DNA of 59,160 nucleotides from positions 1 through 59,160 of the forward strand of contig CALWDW010000016.1 in assembly GCA_944376795.1 (NCBI GenBank), given 5' to 3'. This DNA comes from an uncultured Christensenellaceae bacterium (lineage in GTDB: Bacteria > Bacillota > Clostridia > Christensenellales > UMGS416). Of this stretch, positions 17,022 to 26,496 are shown piece after piece. A program made the translations under genes and the position numbers. The number at the start of each line of letters is the position of its first letter. The stretch's first letter is position 1. Below the pieces are notes generated by a model, which saw only the letters and a program-made list of their open reading frames with translations, was not told the DNA's origin and searched no databases.

Positions 17022-18343
17022 GGTATCACCTCACCTACCAGATCATATTCTTGGCTTGCAGTGATCCGTACCCGGACAAAGGTCCCGGCCACAGCGCCCG
17101 CTGCACCGGACACGTAGGTTACCCCGTCAATCAAGGGAGCCTGGTAGGCCGTCCTTCCCAGCCAGATTCCGTTTTCCTGTTCCTCTTCCAGAAGGACCTC
17201 CGTCTCCTCCCCTACATGGCGGCACAGCAGCTGCCGGGAGATCCCCTGCTGCAATGCCATCAGCCGGTCCAGGCGCTCCGCCTTGACCTCTTCCTCCAGC
17301 TGTCCAGGCATCTCGGCGGCAACGGTCCCATCCTCTGCACTGTAGGCAAAGGCGCCCAGGTAATCAAAGGGATATTCCTGAATAAAGCTGCAAAGCGCAG
17401 AAAAGGCCGCGGTATCCTCTCCAGGGAAGCCTACAATCATCGTAGTGCGCAGAGCCATGGGCCGCGGCAGCGCCCGGACGCGTTTCATCAGGGTAATAAT
17501 CTCCTCCCGGCTGCTGCGCCGGTTCATTGCCCAGAGGATCGTGTCATCGATGTGCTGGATGGGAATATCCAAATAGGGGCACAGCTTGGGAAGGCGCTGG
17601 AAGGCTTCCAGTAAGGCATCGTCCACCATCTCCGGATAGCAGTACAGCACACGGATCCACACCAGGCCGTCAATTTCATGCAGGGCCTCCAGCAGCGGCG
17701 TCAGCATGGCCTTTCCATAAAGGTCCTCTCCGTAACGGGTGGTGTCCTGAGCCACCACAATCAGCTCCCTGACACCCTGCGCGGCAAGTTCTCGCGCCTC
17801 CGCCGTCAGATCCTCCATCGGGCGGCTGCGATAGCCGCCGCGTATGGCCGGAATGGCGCAGTAGCTGCAGCAATTGTCACAGCCTTCGGCAATCTTGAGA
17901 TACGCCTGCCATGGCGCAGTGGTCAAAATCCGCTTGCCACCGCCCACCACGCGGGGATCCAGGGCACACTCCACCAAGTGCTCGCCCCCCAGTACCCGTT
18001 CCACGATGGAAACGATCTGCGGATATTGGGTGACCCCCAGCCAGGCATCCACCTCAGGCATCTCCCGGTCCAGTTCCTCCCCATAACGGCCCGGAAGGCA
18101 GCCGCTTACGATCAGCGCCCGACAGGTCCCCGTCTTTTTGTAGTCGGCCATATCCAGTATGGTGTTCACCGCCTCCACCTTGGCATCGGTGATGAAGCCG
18201 CAGGTATTGACGATAATCACCTCGGCCTCCGCCGGATCCATGGTTAAAGCATAACCTGCCTCCGCCAGGTTATAGAGCATCACCTCGGCGTCCACTTTAT
18301 TCTTGTTGCAGCCCAGGCTTACCAGGCCTACGGTATGCTTCAT
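17018..18343 (-). CDS. rimO: Ribosomal protein S12 methylthiotransferase RimO
   Basis: 441 aa. UPF0004 domain with VSLGCNKNKVDAE, VNTCGF and VSGCLPGRYG giving the three Cys of the auxiliary cluster. Then radical-SAM C-x3-C-x2-C in GCDNCCSYCAIP with the following RSRPMEDL, and a C-terminal TRAM domain. SLGCNKN and the downstream sequence fit RimO rather than MiaB. It adds a methylthio group to an Asp of ribosomal protein S12. It begins 3 bp after the ftsK stop. Confidence 0.94.
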   Translation of the reverse strand: MKHTVGLVSLGCNKNKVDAEVMLYNLAEAGYALTMDPAEAEVIIVNTCGFITDAKVEAVNTILDMADYKKTGTCRALIVSGCLPGRYGEELDREMPEVDAWLGVTQYPQIVSIVERVLGGEHLVECALDPRVVGGGKRILTTAPWQAYLKIAEGCDNCCSYCAIPAIRGGYRSRPMEDLTAEARELAAQGVRELIVVAQDTTRYGEDLYGKAMLTPLLEALHEIDGLVWIRVLYCYPEMVDDALLEAFQRLPKLCPYLDIPIQHIDDTILWAMNRRSSREEIITLMKRVRALPRPMALRTTMIVGFPGEDTAAFSALCSFIQEYPFDYLGAFAYSAEDGTVAAEMPGQLEEEVKAERLDRLMALQQGISRQLLCRHVGEETEVLLEEEQENGIWLGRTAYQAPLIDGVTYVSGAAGAVAGTFVRVRITASQEYDLVGEVIP

Positions 18344-18346
18344 TGC

Positions 18347-20827
18347 TTACTCGTCCCCTTCCTGACCGCTGTCCAAGGTCTCGTAAATCTCCTGCCGGGA
18401 CTTAAGGAAAGCACGGGGCTTGGCGCCCGCGCCCTCCGCCACAATCCCCAGGGTTTCGAGCTGGTCCACGATCCGCGCCGCCCGCGCATAGCCTACGCCC
18501 ATTTTACGCTGCACCATGGAGATGGAGAGCTGCTGCTGGTCGTAGAGCGTGTCCACCACATCCCGGAGCAGGGGATCCAGGCTGCGGCCGGGCTCTGCGC
18601 CCTCCTCATCCCGCGCCGCGCCCCGGCCCTTGCCTTTGGGCGTAGCCTCAAAGCGGTCGATCTGTTCCAAGATTTCCCCGTCGTACTCCTGCTCCTCCAG
18701 TCCCTGGGTAATAAAGGCCACAACCTCTTCCACCTCTTCCTCCGGCACAAAGCACCCCTGCACCCGCTGGGCCTTCCCCGCACCGGCAGGACTGTAAAGC
18801 ATGTCGCCCTTGCCCAGGAGTTTCTCGGCGCCTGTCATATCCAGAATGGTCCGGGAATCCACCTGGCTGGACACGGCAAAGGCAATCCGCGAGGGAATAT
18901 TGGCTTTAATCACACCGGTAATCACGTCCACCGAGGGGCGCTGGGTGGCAATAATCAGATACATCCCCGCCGCGCGGGCCAGCTGGGCCAGGCGGCAGAT
19001 GGCGTCCTCCACATCCCCGGGAGCCACCATCATCAGGTCGGCCAGCTCATCGATGATGATCACAATGCTGGGAAGCTTGTCCTCTTCCTTCTCCACCAGT
19101 TCGTTGTAGCCCTGGATATTCCGCGTCTTGTTCTCCGCAAAAAGCTGGTACCGGCGGGACATCTCCGAAACAGCCCAGTTCAACGCGCCCGCCGCCTTCT
19201 TCGGGTCGGTAACCACCGGAATGAGCAGATGGGGAATCCCATTGTACACCCCAAGCTCCACCACCTTGGGGTCGATCATGATCATCCGTACCTCCTGGGG
19301 CGTCGCCTTGTACAGGAGGCTGACAATGATGCTGTTGATGCATACCGACTTACCCGAACCGGTAGCGCCTGCAATCAGCAGGTGGGGCATGCGGGCGATA
19401 TCAGCCACAACGTTCTGCCCGACAATGTCCCGACCCAGGCAGAAGGCCACCTTGCTCTTGTGCCCGGAGAATTCGGGAGACTCCAGCACGTCGCGGAGCT
19501 TCACCATGGCGGTGGTCTTATTGGGGATCTCCACGCCGATGGCCGCTTTTCCCGGAATCGGCGCCTCAATACGGACGCTGGGCGCTGCCAGATTCAGCGC
19601 GATGTCATTGGCAAGGTTCACAATGGAGGCGCTCTTCACCCCCGGCGCCGGATGCACCTCAAACTGGGTAATCGCCGGGCCGCAGCTCACATTGGTAACC
19701 TCTGCCCGAATGCCAAAACTCCGGAAGGTCTCCTCTAGCTTCCGGGCCCGCAGGGTCGCGTCCTCGGGCCGGGAAGGGTTTTTGCTTCGAGAGAGCAGGG
19801 AAATCGGCGGAAAGGTATACGCTGGCTTGGCGTCCGTCTCGATGGAAAGCGCCGGCACCGGCTCCTCCCGCTTCTTGGAAGAGGACGCAGTCGGATTTTT
19901 CTGCGGCGTTTCCGGGACAGGAATCTCTTCTTCCCGCGCCTGCAGTTCCCGGGCGAACGCTTCCTCCAGGTCCATGCTGTCGTCGGCTTCCTCTTCGCCG
20001 GCGGGAGCGGACTCCTCCGCGTCAAAGTCCATATCCAGACCGTCCGCCGCTCTCCACGTCTCAGGATGGGCCGGCCTGGATGGCATTTCCTCCTGCGAGC
20101 CTTCATCTTCCCAGCCTAATTCCTGGAAATCCAGCACCTCACGCCGACGCCTGTTTTCCTCCCGGACGCGCTGCCAGCTGTCCACCCGCTGGGCCACGTG
20201 GGTGGTAATGCTCCGGCTCACCCGGCGCAGGGAAAGGCCCGTCCATCCCACAAGGGTGGCCAGGATCAAAACAATATCCGCAATCCACGTACCTGCACGG
20301 CCAACCAGCAGCACGCAGGGATAGAGCAGCAGCCCACCGAAGAAGCCCCCTCCCTGCTGGGACTGGCCGGTGGCATAGCACAGCGGTAGGTACTCCCGCA
20401 GGGTTCGGGCCACAGGCCCCTTGCCCTGGGCCGTTCCCGCCAAGTGGATAAAGAGGAGAATTCCCACAAAAAGCAGCGTCCCCATCCAATAGTCAAAGGC
20501 CCGGGGCGACCACACATATTCCAGCAGGATCAGCACGCCGAAGAGCGCCAGCATCAAGGCAACGCCATATGAACCCAGTCCAAAGAGTCCAAAGAGCACG
20601 CGCTTCACACTTCCGCCCAGGATTCCCGTCCCGTCCCCCAGCAGGCTGATGAAAAAAAAGATGCCGCATCCGATCAACACCAGCGCTGCCAGATCCAGGC
20701 CCAGGCTGTGCCGGGGAGCCGGAGCCTGGGCCTGCGCCGTCCGCTTCCCGCGGCCGTTTCCCGCAGGCTGCTTGCCCGACGTTTTTTTGTTCTTCCCCTG
20801 GGCGGACGACGTCTGCCGTTTTGCCAT
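18347..20827 (-). CDS. ftsK: DNA translocase FtsK/SpoIIIE
   Basis: 826 aa. A basic N-terminal tail, four membrane helices (about residues 40-190), an acidic Glu-rich linker, then the motor: Walker [10 protein letters not shown], Walker [14 protein letters not shown] and [24 protein letters not shown]. The C-terminal gamma winged helix ([23 protein letters not shown]) reads the SRS/KOPS-like DNA sites. It pumps chromosome ends through the septum in division and, in spore formers, into the forespore. The start at 20827 (MAKRQTSS) follows GAGGAGG; an upstream in-frame start at 20845 lacks one. It heads the ftsK-rimO-pgsA-cinA-recA run. Confidence 0.95.
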   Translation of the reverse strand: MAKRQTSSAQGKNKKTSGKQPAGNGRGKRTAQAQAPAPRHSLGLDLAALVLIGCGIFFFISLLGDGTGILGGSVKRVLFGLFGLGSYGVALMLALFGVLILLEYVWSPRAFDYWMGTLLFVGILLFIHLAGTAQGKGPVARTLREYLPLCYATGQSQQGGGFFGGLLLYPCVLLVGRAGTWIADIVLILATLVGWTGLSLRRVSRSITTHVAQRVDSWQRVREENRRRREVLDFQELGWEDEGSQEEMPSRPAHPETWRAADGLDMDFDAEESAPAGEEEADDSMDLEEAFARELQAREEEIPVPETPQKNPTASSSKKREEPVPALSIETDAKPAYTFPPISLLSRSKNPSRPEDATLRARKLEETFRSFGIRAEVTNVSCGPAITQFEVHPAPGVKSASIVNLANDIALNLAAPSVRIEAPIPGKAAIGVEIPNKTTAMVKLRDVLESPEFSGHKSKVAFCLGRDIVGQNVVADIARMPHLLIAGATGSGKSVCINSIIVSLLYKATPQEVRMIMIDPKVVELGVYNGIPHLLIPVVTDPKKAAGALNWAVSEMSRRYQLFAENKTRNIQGYNELVEKEEDKLPSIVIIIDELADLMMVAPGDVEDAICRLAQLARAAGMYLIIATQRPSVDVITGVIKANIPSRIAFAVSSQVDSRTILDMTGAEKLLGKGDMLYSPAGAGKAQRVQGCFVPEEEVEEVVAFITQGLEEQEYDGEILEQIDRFEATPKGKGRGAARDEEGAEPGRSLDPLLRDVVDTLYDQQQLSISMVQRKMGVGYARAARIVDQLETLGIVAEGAGAKPRAFLKSRQEIYETLDSGQEGDE

Positions 20828-20859
20828 GCCCCTGCCTCCTCGCATTTGGTATTCATTTT

Positions 20860-20888
20860 ATTATACAGCCTGCCCGCCGGGATTTCAA
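20860..20888 (-). promoter_or_regulatory. SigA-type promoter of the ftsK operon
   Basis: TTGAAA (20883..20888), 17 bp, TATAAT (20860..20865) on the minus strand, with the ftsK start about 35 bp downstream. Confidence 0.8.
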
Positions 20889-20927
20889 AGGTTTTCTAGA
20901 GTATGGCGGAAAGCCCCCATTTCCGCC

Positions 20928-20962
20928 AAAACGAAAAGCAGGCGCGCAATGCAGCGCGCCTG
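20928..20962 (-). terminator. Terminator separating the dpaA-ylzJ operon from ftsK
   Basis: CAGGCGCGC (20939..20947) pairs with its complement ending at 20962; on the minus strand CTTTTCGTTTT follows. A second hairpin, TGGCGGAAA with TTTCCGCCA, lies just beyond (20904..20928). The DNA from 20963 to 21154 is GC-rich and I find no further gene or known RNA in it. Confidence 0.7.
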
Positions 20963-21154
20963 CCCGTTCATGCCGTCAAAGATCCCGCGTCAAAGGTTTT
21001 CGCCTGTCTCTTGCAAAAGCCAGAGGCAGAGGCCGCCTCCGCCGCGGGGCGCAGGCTTTTCCCTATCGTACATGCCGTCATTCGCTCCGTGGCCTTGTGG
21101 GGGGCTGCAAGCTGCCTCTCCCGTGGCGGCCTCCTCACCAAACGGGCTCCGCCT

Positions 21155-21325
21155 TCAACGCAAAAACCGCAGGTCCCCAGCCCGAAAGCCGCCAATTCCC
21201 TGCTGCAAATACACATTGGGATCCGAGGAGGGAACCGGTTCCCTGCGGTAATCCGGGGCCGCCGGATTTTCCAGGGGACGTCCCACTCCTTCAATCTCCG
21301 CCCACGGAATCGGTGAATAAATCAT
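21155..21325 (-). CDS. YlzJ-like small protein
   Basis: 56 aa, beginning [13 protein letters not shown] and containing [20 protein letters not shown]. These match the N-terminal MILYTPLPLE-like and the DPxxYLxPxYxPG-like stretches of YlzJ proteins, found between tepA and spoIIIE in Bacillus and many Clostridia. Its start overlaps the tepA stop by 4 nt (ATGA), strong evidence for a real coupled gene in spite of its size. The function is unknown; the fixed position among sporulation and translocase genes is the only clue. Confidence 0.78.
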   Translation of the reverse strand: MIYSPIPWAEIEGVGRPLENPAAPDYRREPVPSSDPNVYLQQGIGGFRAGDLRFLR

Positions 21326-22035
21326 TTTCCATCCGCCTCCTGGATTTGTCCCTTGAGATAGGACAACGCGTCGGAAAGGCTCCCTACCTGGTCAATAAGC
21401 CCACAGGAAACCGCCTCTTCCCCCACTAGGATGGTACCGACGTCGGTAGCCAGCTCCCCAGTCTGCAGCATGAGCTCCATCAGTTTTTCCTTGGAGATGT
21501 GGGAATGGGCGCAGATAAAATTGACCACCCGCTCCTGCATACGGTTAAGATACTCATAGGTCTGCGGCACCCCTACCACCAGGCCGGTCAGGCGAATGGG
21601 ATGCACTGTCATGGTGGCCGAAGGCACAATATACGAGCGGCGGGCGCTCACCGCCAGAGGCACGCCGATAGAATGCCCGCCTCCCAGTACAATGGAAACC
21701 GAGGGTTTGCTCATGCCCCGGATCATTTCGGCGATGGCCAATCCGGCCTCTACGTCGCCGCCAACCGTATTGAGCAGCACAATAAAGCCCTTGATCTCCG
21801 GATTCTCCTCGATGGCGATGAGCATGGGCAGGACATGCTCATACTTGGTTGTCTTGTTGTGCGGCGGCAGGATCATATGCCCCTCCACCTGTCCCACGAT
21901 GCTGATGCAGTGAATGGGGCTCTGCATCCAGGGCACCTCCGGCGTGCCCAACGCCTGGATCCCGGCCGCCGGATTGGCTAGATTCTTTTTTTCCTCATCC
22001 GGACGGACGGTTTCCGGATCCATTTCGTTACACAT
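21322..22035 (-). CDS. tepA: ClpP-like translocation-enhancing protease TepA
   Basis: 237 aa. ClpP/crotonase-fold serine protease: [22 protein letters not shown] (oxyanion-hole glycines), [15 protein letters not shown] with the nucleophile-Ser region, and [11 protein letters not shown] with the His region. In Bacillus TepA helps protein export and spore development; the substrate is not known. The start at 22035 is served by GGGGGTGA, five bases of which lie in a strong hairpin (22043..22068), so translation may be controlled. It is followed by the coupled YlzJ gene and preceded by dapG 57 bp away. Confidence 0.86.
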   Translation of the reverse strand: MCNEMDPETVRPDEEKKNLANPAAGIQALGTPEVPWMQSPIHCISIVGQVEGHMILPPHNKTTKYEHVLPMLIAIEENPEIKGFIVLLNTVGGDVEAGLAIAEMIRGMSKPSVSIVLGGGHSIGVPLAVSARRSYIVPSATMTVHPIRLTGLVVGVPQTYEYLNRMQERVVNFICAHSHISKEKLMELMLQTGELATDVGTILVGEEAVSCGLIDQVGSLSDALSYLKGQIQEADGK

Positions 22036-22042
22036 TGAATCA

Positions 22043-22068
22043 CCCCCGGGATTAGCCTCTCCCGGGGG
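22043..22068 (-). promoter_or_regulatory. Hairpin holding the ribosome binding site of tepA
   Basis: A perfect 9-bp GC stem, CCCCCGGGA (22043..22051) with TCCCGGGGG (22060..22068), loop 8 nt. On the minus-strand RNA the 3' arm supplies GGGGG of the GGGGGTGA site 4 nt before ATG. No T-tract follows, so it is not a terminator. Confidence 0.55.
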
Positions 22069-22092
22069 CAGAAACTTATACCATTCCCCTGG

Positions 22093-23295
22093 TCATCCCA
22101 GGTGAAACTCTCGATGCAGCGCCTGCACGGCATCCACCGCCTGCTCCTTGGCCACCAGGCAGGAGATGGTCATGTGGGAATCGGCCGTCTGCAGGATGGC
22201 CACCCCGGCCTGCCGCAGGGCATGGGCAATGCGGGCCATGACGCCCGGAACCCCGCGCATTTTGTGGCCGATGCAGGAAACCTTCACGCAGTTTCCCACA
22301 ACCTGTGGCTCCACCCCCATGGCGTGGAAGCGCTCCACCGCTCTCTCCTTATCCTCCTCCGCCACCGTACAGGCCATGTGCCCGGGGAAGATATTGATTA
22401 AGTCAATGCTTATATCATGGTCCGCCAGGTCGCTCAGGAGCCTGTCGGCCTTTTCCGCGTCCTCCAGGGAGGCCGTCAGCTGGGCGCGGCCGGGCATTTG
22501 GGCGATGGACGTCATAATATCGCCCTCCTCGGGAGCGGCAGCCGGAGCACCGTGGGCGGAAATCCGCGTCCCGGCCTCCTCGCTGAAGGTATTGCGCACG
22601 ATGAGCGGAATATTACCCCGCATGGCCACCTCCACGGCAGAGGGATGGATAACGTGGGCTCCTTCATCGGCCATTTGGAAGACCTCCGCATAGCTGACGC
22701 TGTCAATCACCCGCGCCTCGGAGACGACCCGCGGATCGGCGGTCATAATACCATCTACATCGGTATAAATTTCAATGGCGTCGGCATGCAGGGCTACCCC
22801 CAGCAGCGAGGCGGTGGTGTCGCTGCCGCCGCGTCCCAGCGTAGTCAGGTCGCCGTTCCGGCTGGCTCCCTGAAATCCCGCCACCACCGGCACAATGCCC
22901 TCCTTCAGGCACCCCATAATCCGCGTAGGCTCCACATGAAGGCAGCCAGCCTTGCCGAACCGCTCGTCGGTCAGGATGCCCGCCTGGGCGCCGGTAAGCG
23001 CGGATGCCGCGATGCCATGGGAGATCAGCGTCCCCGCCATGACCACCGACGAAATGATTTCCCCGCAGCCCGCCAGCAGATCCCGATCCCGCGGCGGCAG
23101 ATCGGCGCAGGCCTCCGCCCCCAGGGAGAGCAGCGTATCGGTGGCATAAGGCTCTCCGCGGCGGCCCATCGCGGAAACGACCACCACCGGCGTATAGCCG
23201 CACTGCATGGCTTTATGCACCTTCTCTACCACGCGCAGGCGGCTTTCTGCCGTTGAGACCGATGTGCCTCCGAATTTCTGGATGATGATTTTCAT
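22093..23295 (-). CDS. dapG: Aspartate kinase (DapG type)
   Basis: 400 aa. An amino-acid-kinase domain starting KIIIQKFGGTSV, with FQGASRNGDLTTLGRGGSDTTA and IYTDVDGIMTADPRVV, then two ACT regulatory domains (EGDIMTSIAQMPGRAQLTA and the SCIGHKMRGVPGVMARIAHAL part). It makes aspartyl phosphate for lysine, dipicolinate, threonine and methionine. The place after dpaB copies the Bacillus spoVF-dapG order, which suggests the diaminopimelate-sensitive isozyme feeding spore dipicolinate. Unlike Bacillus, asd and dapA are missing here. The start at 23295 has an AAGGAGG site. Confidence 0.92.
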   Translation of the reverse strand: MKIIIQKFGGTSVSTAESRLRVVEKVHKAMQCGYTPVVVVSAMGRRGEPYATDTLLSLGAEACADLPPRDRDLLAGCGEIISSVVMAGTLISHGIAASALTGAQAGILTDERFGKAGCLHVEPTRIMGCLKEGIVPVVAGFQGASRNGDLTTLGRGGSDTTASLLGVALHADAIEIYTDVDGIMTADPRVVSEARVIDSVSYAEVFQMADEGAHVIHPSAVEVAMRGNIPLIVRNTFSEEAGTRISAHGAPAAAPEEGDIMTSIAQMPGRAQLTASLEDAEKADRLLSDLADHDISIDLINIFPGHMACTVAEEDKERAVERFHAMGVEPQVVGNCVKVSCIGHKMRGVPGVMARIAHALRQAGVAILQTADSHMTISCLVAKEQAVDAVQALHREFHLG

Positions 23296-23305
23296 CGTTT
23301 CCTCC

Positions 23306-23902
23306 TTAGTCGTCTCCTCCGCGGCGCAGAAGTATGGGATGGTACTGCTTACCCTGCAGCGCCAGTTCACAGACCTCAGGGATCAGCCGCATATCGGCCA
23401 CCACAGAGTTGGGTTTCTTGGCTATGTCATCCTGGTAATAGGGCACCAGATAAACATTTTTCATATTGGCTAGCATGCCGATGTTCTTGGCGCTGTTCCC
23501 CATGCCGTCATTGGTGGAGATGCCAATGACCACCGGGCCACCGTTGCGCAGCTGGCTCTTGGCCGCCATGAGGGCCGGGGTATCAATGATGCCCAGCGCC
23601 AGCTTGGCGGCGCTGTTCCCCGTACAGGGTGCCACGACCACCATATCCAGCAAGCGCCTGGGGCCTATAGGTTCGGTCTGCATCAAGGTATGCATGACCT
23701 CCTGCCCGCATATAGCCTCCACACGCTGGCGCAGCTCCAGCGCCTTAAAGAACCGCGTGTCGCAGTCATAGACATGATAGGAGAATATGGGGGTGACAAT
23801 CGCGCCCCGATTCACCAGTTCCTGCATCGCGGGCAGCGTATCCGCCAGCGTGCAAAAAGATCCCGTCATCGCAAAACCGATCTTCTTATTCCGCAAGATC
23901 AT
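23306..23902 (-). CDS. dpaB: Dipicolinate synthase subunit B
   Basis: 198 aa flavoprotein-fold subunit (SpoVFB). KKIGFAMTGSFCTLADTLPAM is the usual N-terminus, followed by VVVAPCTGNSAAKLALGIIDTPALMAAK and STNDGMGNSAKNIGMLAN. With DpaA it converts dihydrodipicolinate to dipicolinate, stored in the spore core. It lies 10 bp before dapG and 63 bp after dpaA. Its presence is firm evidence that the organism makes endospores or descends from one that did. Confidence 0.95.
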   Translation of the reverse strand: MILRNKKIGFAMTGSFCTLADTLPAMQELVNRGAIVTPIFSYHVYDCDTRFFKALELRQRVEAICGQEVMHTLMQTEPIGPRRLLDMVVVAPCTGNSAAKLALGIIDTPALMAAKSQLRNGGPVVIGISTNDGMGNSAKNIGMLANMKNVYLVPYYQDDIAKKPNSVVADMRLIPEVCELALQGKQYHPILLRRGGDD

Positions 23903-23965
23903 TACGATCCACCTTCCTTATTTTATCACGGCCGGCGCAGCATATCCAGCGCCCTATCCGCTTCT

Positions 23966-24808
23966 TTACAGAGATTGGATGAGCCCCCGCAGCTCGTCAT
24001 AGAGAATCTGCGCCGCAGAACGCGGATACTGGACGCCGGGAATCCCCGGATACGCCGCATAGCTGACTCCCAGTTCCTTAGCCCGCGCAGGATCCGTGCC
24101 ATAGGGCGGAGAGGCCAGCTCCACATAACGCGCTCCCCTGGACATCCGCTTCAGGTGCTCCGGGGTAAAGATGGGATACGGCACGGTGTTAATCACCACG
24201 TCGGCTTGGGCAATCCCATCGGGAATTTCTTCCACGGCTATGGCATCCCACCCGTCCTGGCGCACCTCTTCGCGGACGCTTTCCCGCCGGGCGATGACGG
24301 TAACATGGGCCTGGAACGCCCGAAGGATCCCCGCCAAATACCGGCCGATGCGGCCATAGCCCGCCAGGAGTACACGGCTGCCCCACAGCGCCGTACCTGA
24401 CGCCAGGCTCACAAGGGCTGCGGCTCCTTCGGCGGTTAGGGCGGCGTTGCGCAGCTGGTAGCTTTCCCGTTCCATAAGGTTTACCCACCGCAGCTGGGGA
24501 TACGCGGCGCAGGCCTTTGCCTGGGATTTCTGCAGCCCCGCCGCCACAAGGGTTCCCGGGTTTAGGAGCAGGCCCAATTCCTCCAGGGTATACCCCAGCA
24601 TGCCCTGCATCATGGGCGTGCGCGGGGGATCCCCGCGGAAGCTGGGAAAGGGCAGAATACACAGTTCCGCCCCCTTTGCAAAATCTACATCCGCTTCCTT
24701 TTCCCAAAGCCCGTGGCTCACAACCTCGTGCTCGGGATGTTCCCGCCGAATGATGGTATACAGCTCCCGGCTGCGCCCATCTCCGCCCAGCATCACAATC
24801 CTCGCCAT
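23966..24808 (-). CDS. dpaA: Dipicolinate synthase subunit A
   Basis: 280 aa (SpoVFA). N-terminal part MARIVMLGGDGRSRELY; a middle Rossmann domain VLLAGYGRIGRYLAGILRAFQAHVTVIARR for NAD(P); near the end VINTVPYPIFTPEHLKRM and ELASPPYGTDPARAKELG. It is the dehydrogenase half of dipicolinate synthase. The start at 24808 follows GGGAGGG; the frame is open far upstream, but that part is antisense to uxaC. A SigK-like promoter precedes it. Confidence 0.94.
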   Translation of the reverse strand: MARIVMLGGDGRSRELYTIIRREHPEHEVVSHGLWEKEADVDFAKGAELCILPFPSFRGDPPRTPMMQGMLGYTLEELGLLLNPGTLVAAGLQKSQAKACAAYPQLRWVNLMERESYQLRNAALTAEGAAALVSLASGTALWGSRVLLAGYGRIGRYLAGILRAFQAHVTVIARRESVREEVRQDGWDAIAVEEIPDGIAQADVVINTVPYPIFTPEHLKRMSRGARYVELASPPYGTDPARAKELGVSYAAYPGIPGVQYPRSAAQILYDELRGLIQSL

Positions 24809-24831
24809 TCTCCATCCCTCCCTTATGCCAC

Positions 24832-24861
24832 TATAGTATGTCGGCAGCGGACATTCCGTGT
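24832..24861 (-). promoter_or_regulatory. SigK-like (mother-cell) promoter of dpaA
   Basis: On the minus strand ACAC (24858..24861), 17 bp, CATACTATA (24832..24840). This fits the SigK pattern AC-N16/17-CATAnnnTA, and spoVF is a SigK operon in Bacillus. No good SigA promoter is visible in the same stretch. Confidence 0.55.
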
Positions 24862-24883
24862 GGCCGGCTCCGGGGGAAAGGGG

Positions 24884-24913
24884 TTGTACCTTCTGCCCGG
24901 ATCGTGCTACAAT
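24884..24913 (+). promoter_or_regulatory. SigA-type promoter of uxaC
   Basis: TTGTAC (24884..24889), 18 bp, TACAAT (24908..24913), about 40 bp before the uxaC start. Confidence 0.65.
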
Positions 24914-24952
24914 ACCAGGTAGAATATGGCACCGGACGCAAAGGAGAACACC

Positions 24953-26359
24953 ATGAAAGCATTTATGGACGAAAACTTCCTGCTGGAGACGCCCACAGCC
25001 CAGCGGCTCTTTCATGAGGCCGCGGAGAAGGCGCCGATTTTTGACTTCCACTGCCATCTTTCCAGCCAGGAAATCTGGGAAAACAAGCAGTTTGCCAACC
25101 TCACGGAGGCTTGGCTGGGGGGCGACCACTACAAGTGGCGCGCCATGCGCAGCGATGGCATTGACGAGTCCCTCATCACCGGCGACGCCCCTGCCTATGA
25201 TAAGTTCCTGGCATGGGCCGGCTGCATCGAGCGGCTCATCGGCAATCCCCTCTACCACTGGACCCACCTGGAGCTGCAGCGTTTCTTCGGTATCACCACG
25301 CCCCTGACCGCAAAGACCGCCCCGGCAATCTGGGAACAGGCCTGTGCCGCCCTCCAGTCGGGCAAAATGGGGGCCCGTGATCTGATTCTGCGCAGCCATG
25401 TGGCGGCCCTGTGCACCACCGACGACCCCACCGACGACCTGCATTACCACACCCTCCTGGCCCAGGATGATTCCTTCCCCGTGAAGGTGCTCCCCGCCTG
25501 GCGTCCCGACAAGGGACTGAATATCCATCTTCCCGCCTTCCGTCCCTGGGTTGCCGCCCTAGCCCAGGCCAGCGGTGTGGAGATCACCGGCTTTGCCTCC
25601 CTCTGCCAGGCTCTCCTGTGCCGCATGGACTTCTTTGCCGGCCTGGGCTGCTGCGCCAGCGACCACGGCATGGATACCGTCCCCTATGTAGAGGCCTCAT
25701 CCGAGGAGGTCGACGGCATCTTCCGCAAGGCCCTGGCCGGGGAATCCCTGACCCAGCGGGAAAACGATGCCTACCGCACGGCGCTTCTTCAGTTCCTGGG
25801 CCGGGAATACAGCCGCCGCGGCTGGTGCATGGAGCTGCATTTCTCCACCATGCGCAATAACAACACCCGGATGTACCAGGCCATTGGCCCGGACACGGGC
25901 TTTGATTCCATTGGCGATCCCCAGGTGGCGCTCCCCCTCTCCCGGCTGCTGGATTCGCTGGCCAAGGAAGGCGCTCTCCCCCGCACCATTCTCTTCACCC
26001 TGAACCCGAAAGATAACTACGTGCTGGGGGCCATGTGCGGCAATTTCCAGGACGCCTCCGTCCGTGGGAAGGTGCAGTTCGGCTCGGCCTGGTGGTTTGC
26101 CGACAACCGTGACGGGATGCTGGAGCAGATGCGCATCCTGGCCAATACCGGCATCCTGGCCAACTTTGTGGGCATGGTCACCGACTCCCGTTCCTTCCTC
26201 TCCTACCCTCGGCATGAATACTTCCGTCGGATCCTCTGCAATCTTTTGGGCGGCTGGGTGGAAAACGGCGAGTATCCCGCGGATTGGGAGACGCTCTACG
26301 CCATTGTGCAGGATATCAGCTTCGGCAACGCGGCCCGCTACTTTGGTCTGGCGCTGTAG
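24953..26359 (+). CDS. uxaC: Glucuronate isomerase
   Basis: 468 aa, amidohydrolase-superfamily TIM barrel. It turns D-glucuronate into fructuronate, and galacturonate into tagaturonate. N-terminal metal motif FDFHCHL (H33, H35), TDDPTDDLHYH, and conserved SRSFLSYPRHEYFRRILC near the C-terminus. The length is normal for the family. The start at 24953 has AAGGAGA 6 nt upstream. No uxuA/uxuB or kdg genes are in the window, so the rest of the pathway is elsewhere; the GH4 enzyme at 53 kb may release uronic acid for it. Confidence 0.95.
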   Translation: MKAFMDENFLLETPTAQRLFHEAAEKAPIFDFHCHLSSQEIWENKQFANLTEAWLGGDHYKWRAMRSDGIDESLITGDAPAYDKFLAWAGCIERLIGNPLYHWTHLELQRFFGITTPLTAKTAPAIWEQACAALQSGKMGARDLILRSHVAALCTTDDPTDDLHYHTLLAQDDSFPVKVLPAWRPDKGLNIHLPAFRPWVAALAQASGVEITGFASLCQALLCRMDFFAGLGCCASDHGMDTVPYVEASSEEVDGIFRKALAGESLTQRENDAYRTALLQFLGREYSRRGWCMELHFSTMRNNNTRMYQAIGPDTGFDSIGDPQVALPLSRLLDSLAKEGALPRTILFTLNPKDNYVLGAMCGNFQDASVRGKVQFGSAWWFADNRDGMLEQMRILANTGILANFVGMVTDSRSFLSYPRHEYFRRILCNLLGGWVENGEYPADWETLYAIVQDISFGNAARYFGLAL

Positions 26360-26496
26360 CCTCCGCCCGGTTCCATAACCCAACGGATATTCCCAAGATC
26401 CCCCTAGGGCTGCCGCAGCCACGGCAGTCCTTCTTCTGTGGCGGGTTCATCGGCCGCGCCATCGCCCGCCGCGCATTGACAGGAATGAGGTACGAC

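Noticed and set aside
18335..19738. A 467-codon plus-strand frame opposite ftsK
   Set aside because: Antisense of the FtsK motor domain; His/Gly-rich with no recognisable motif.
20968..21294. A 108-codon minus-strand frame overlapping the YlzJ-like gene
   Set aside because: Different frame from the coupled YlzJ-like start, no ribosome binding site, no recognisable pattern.
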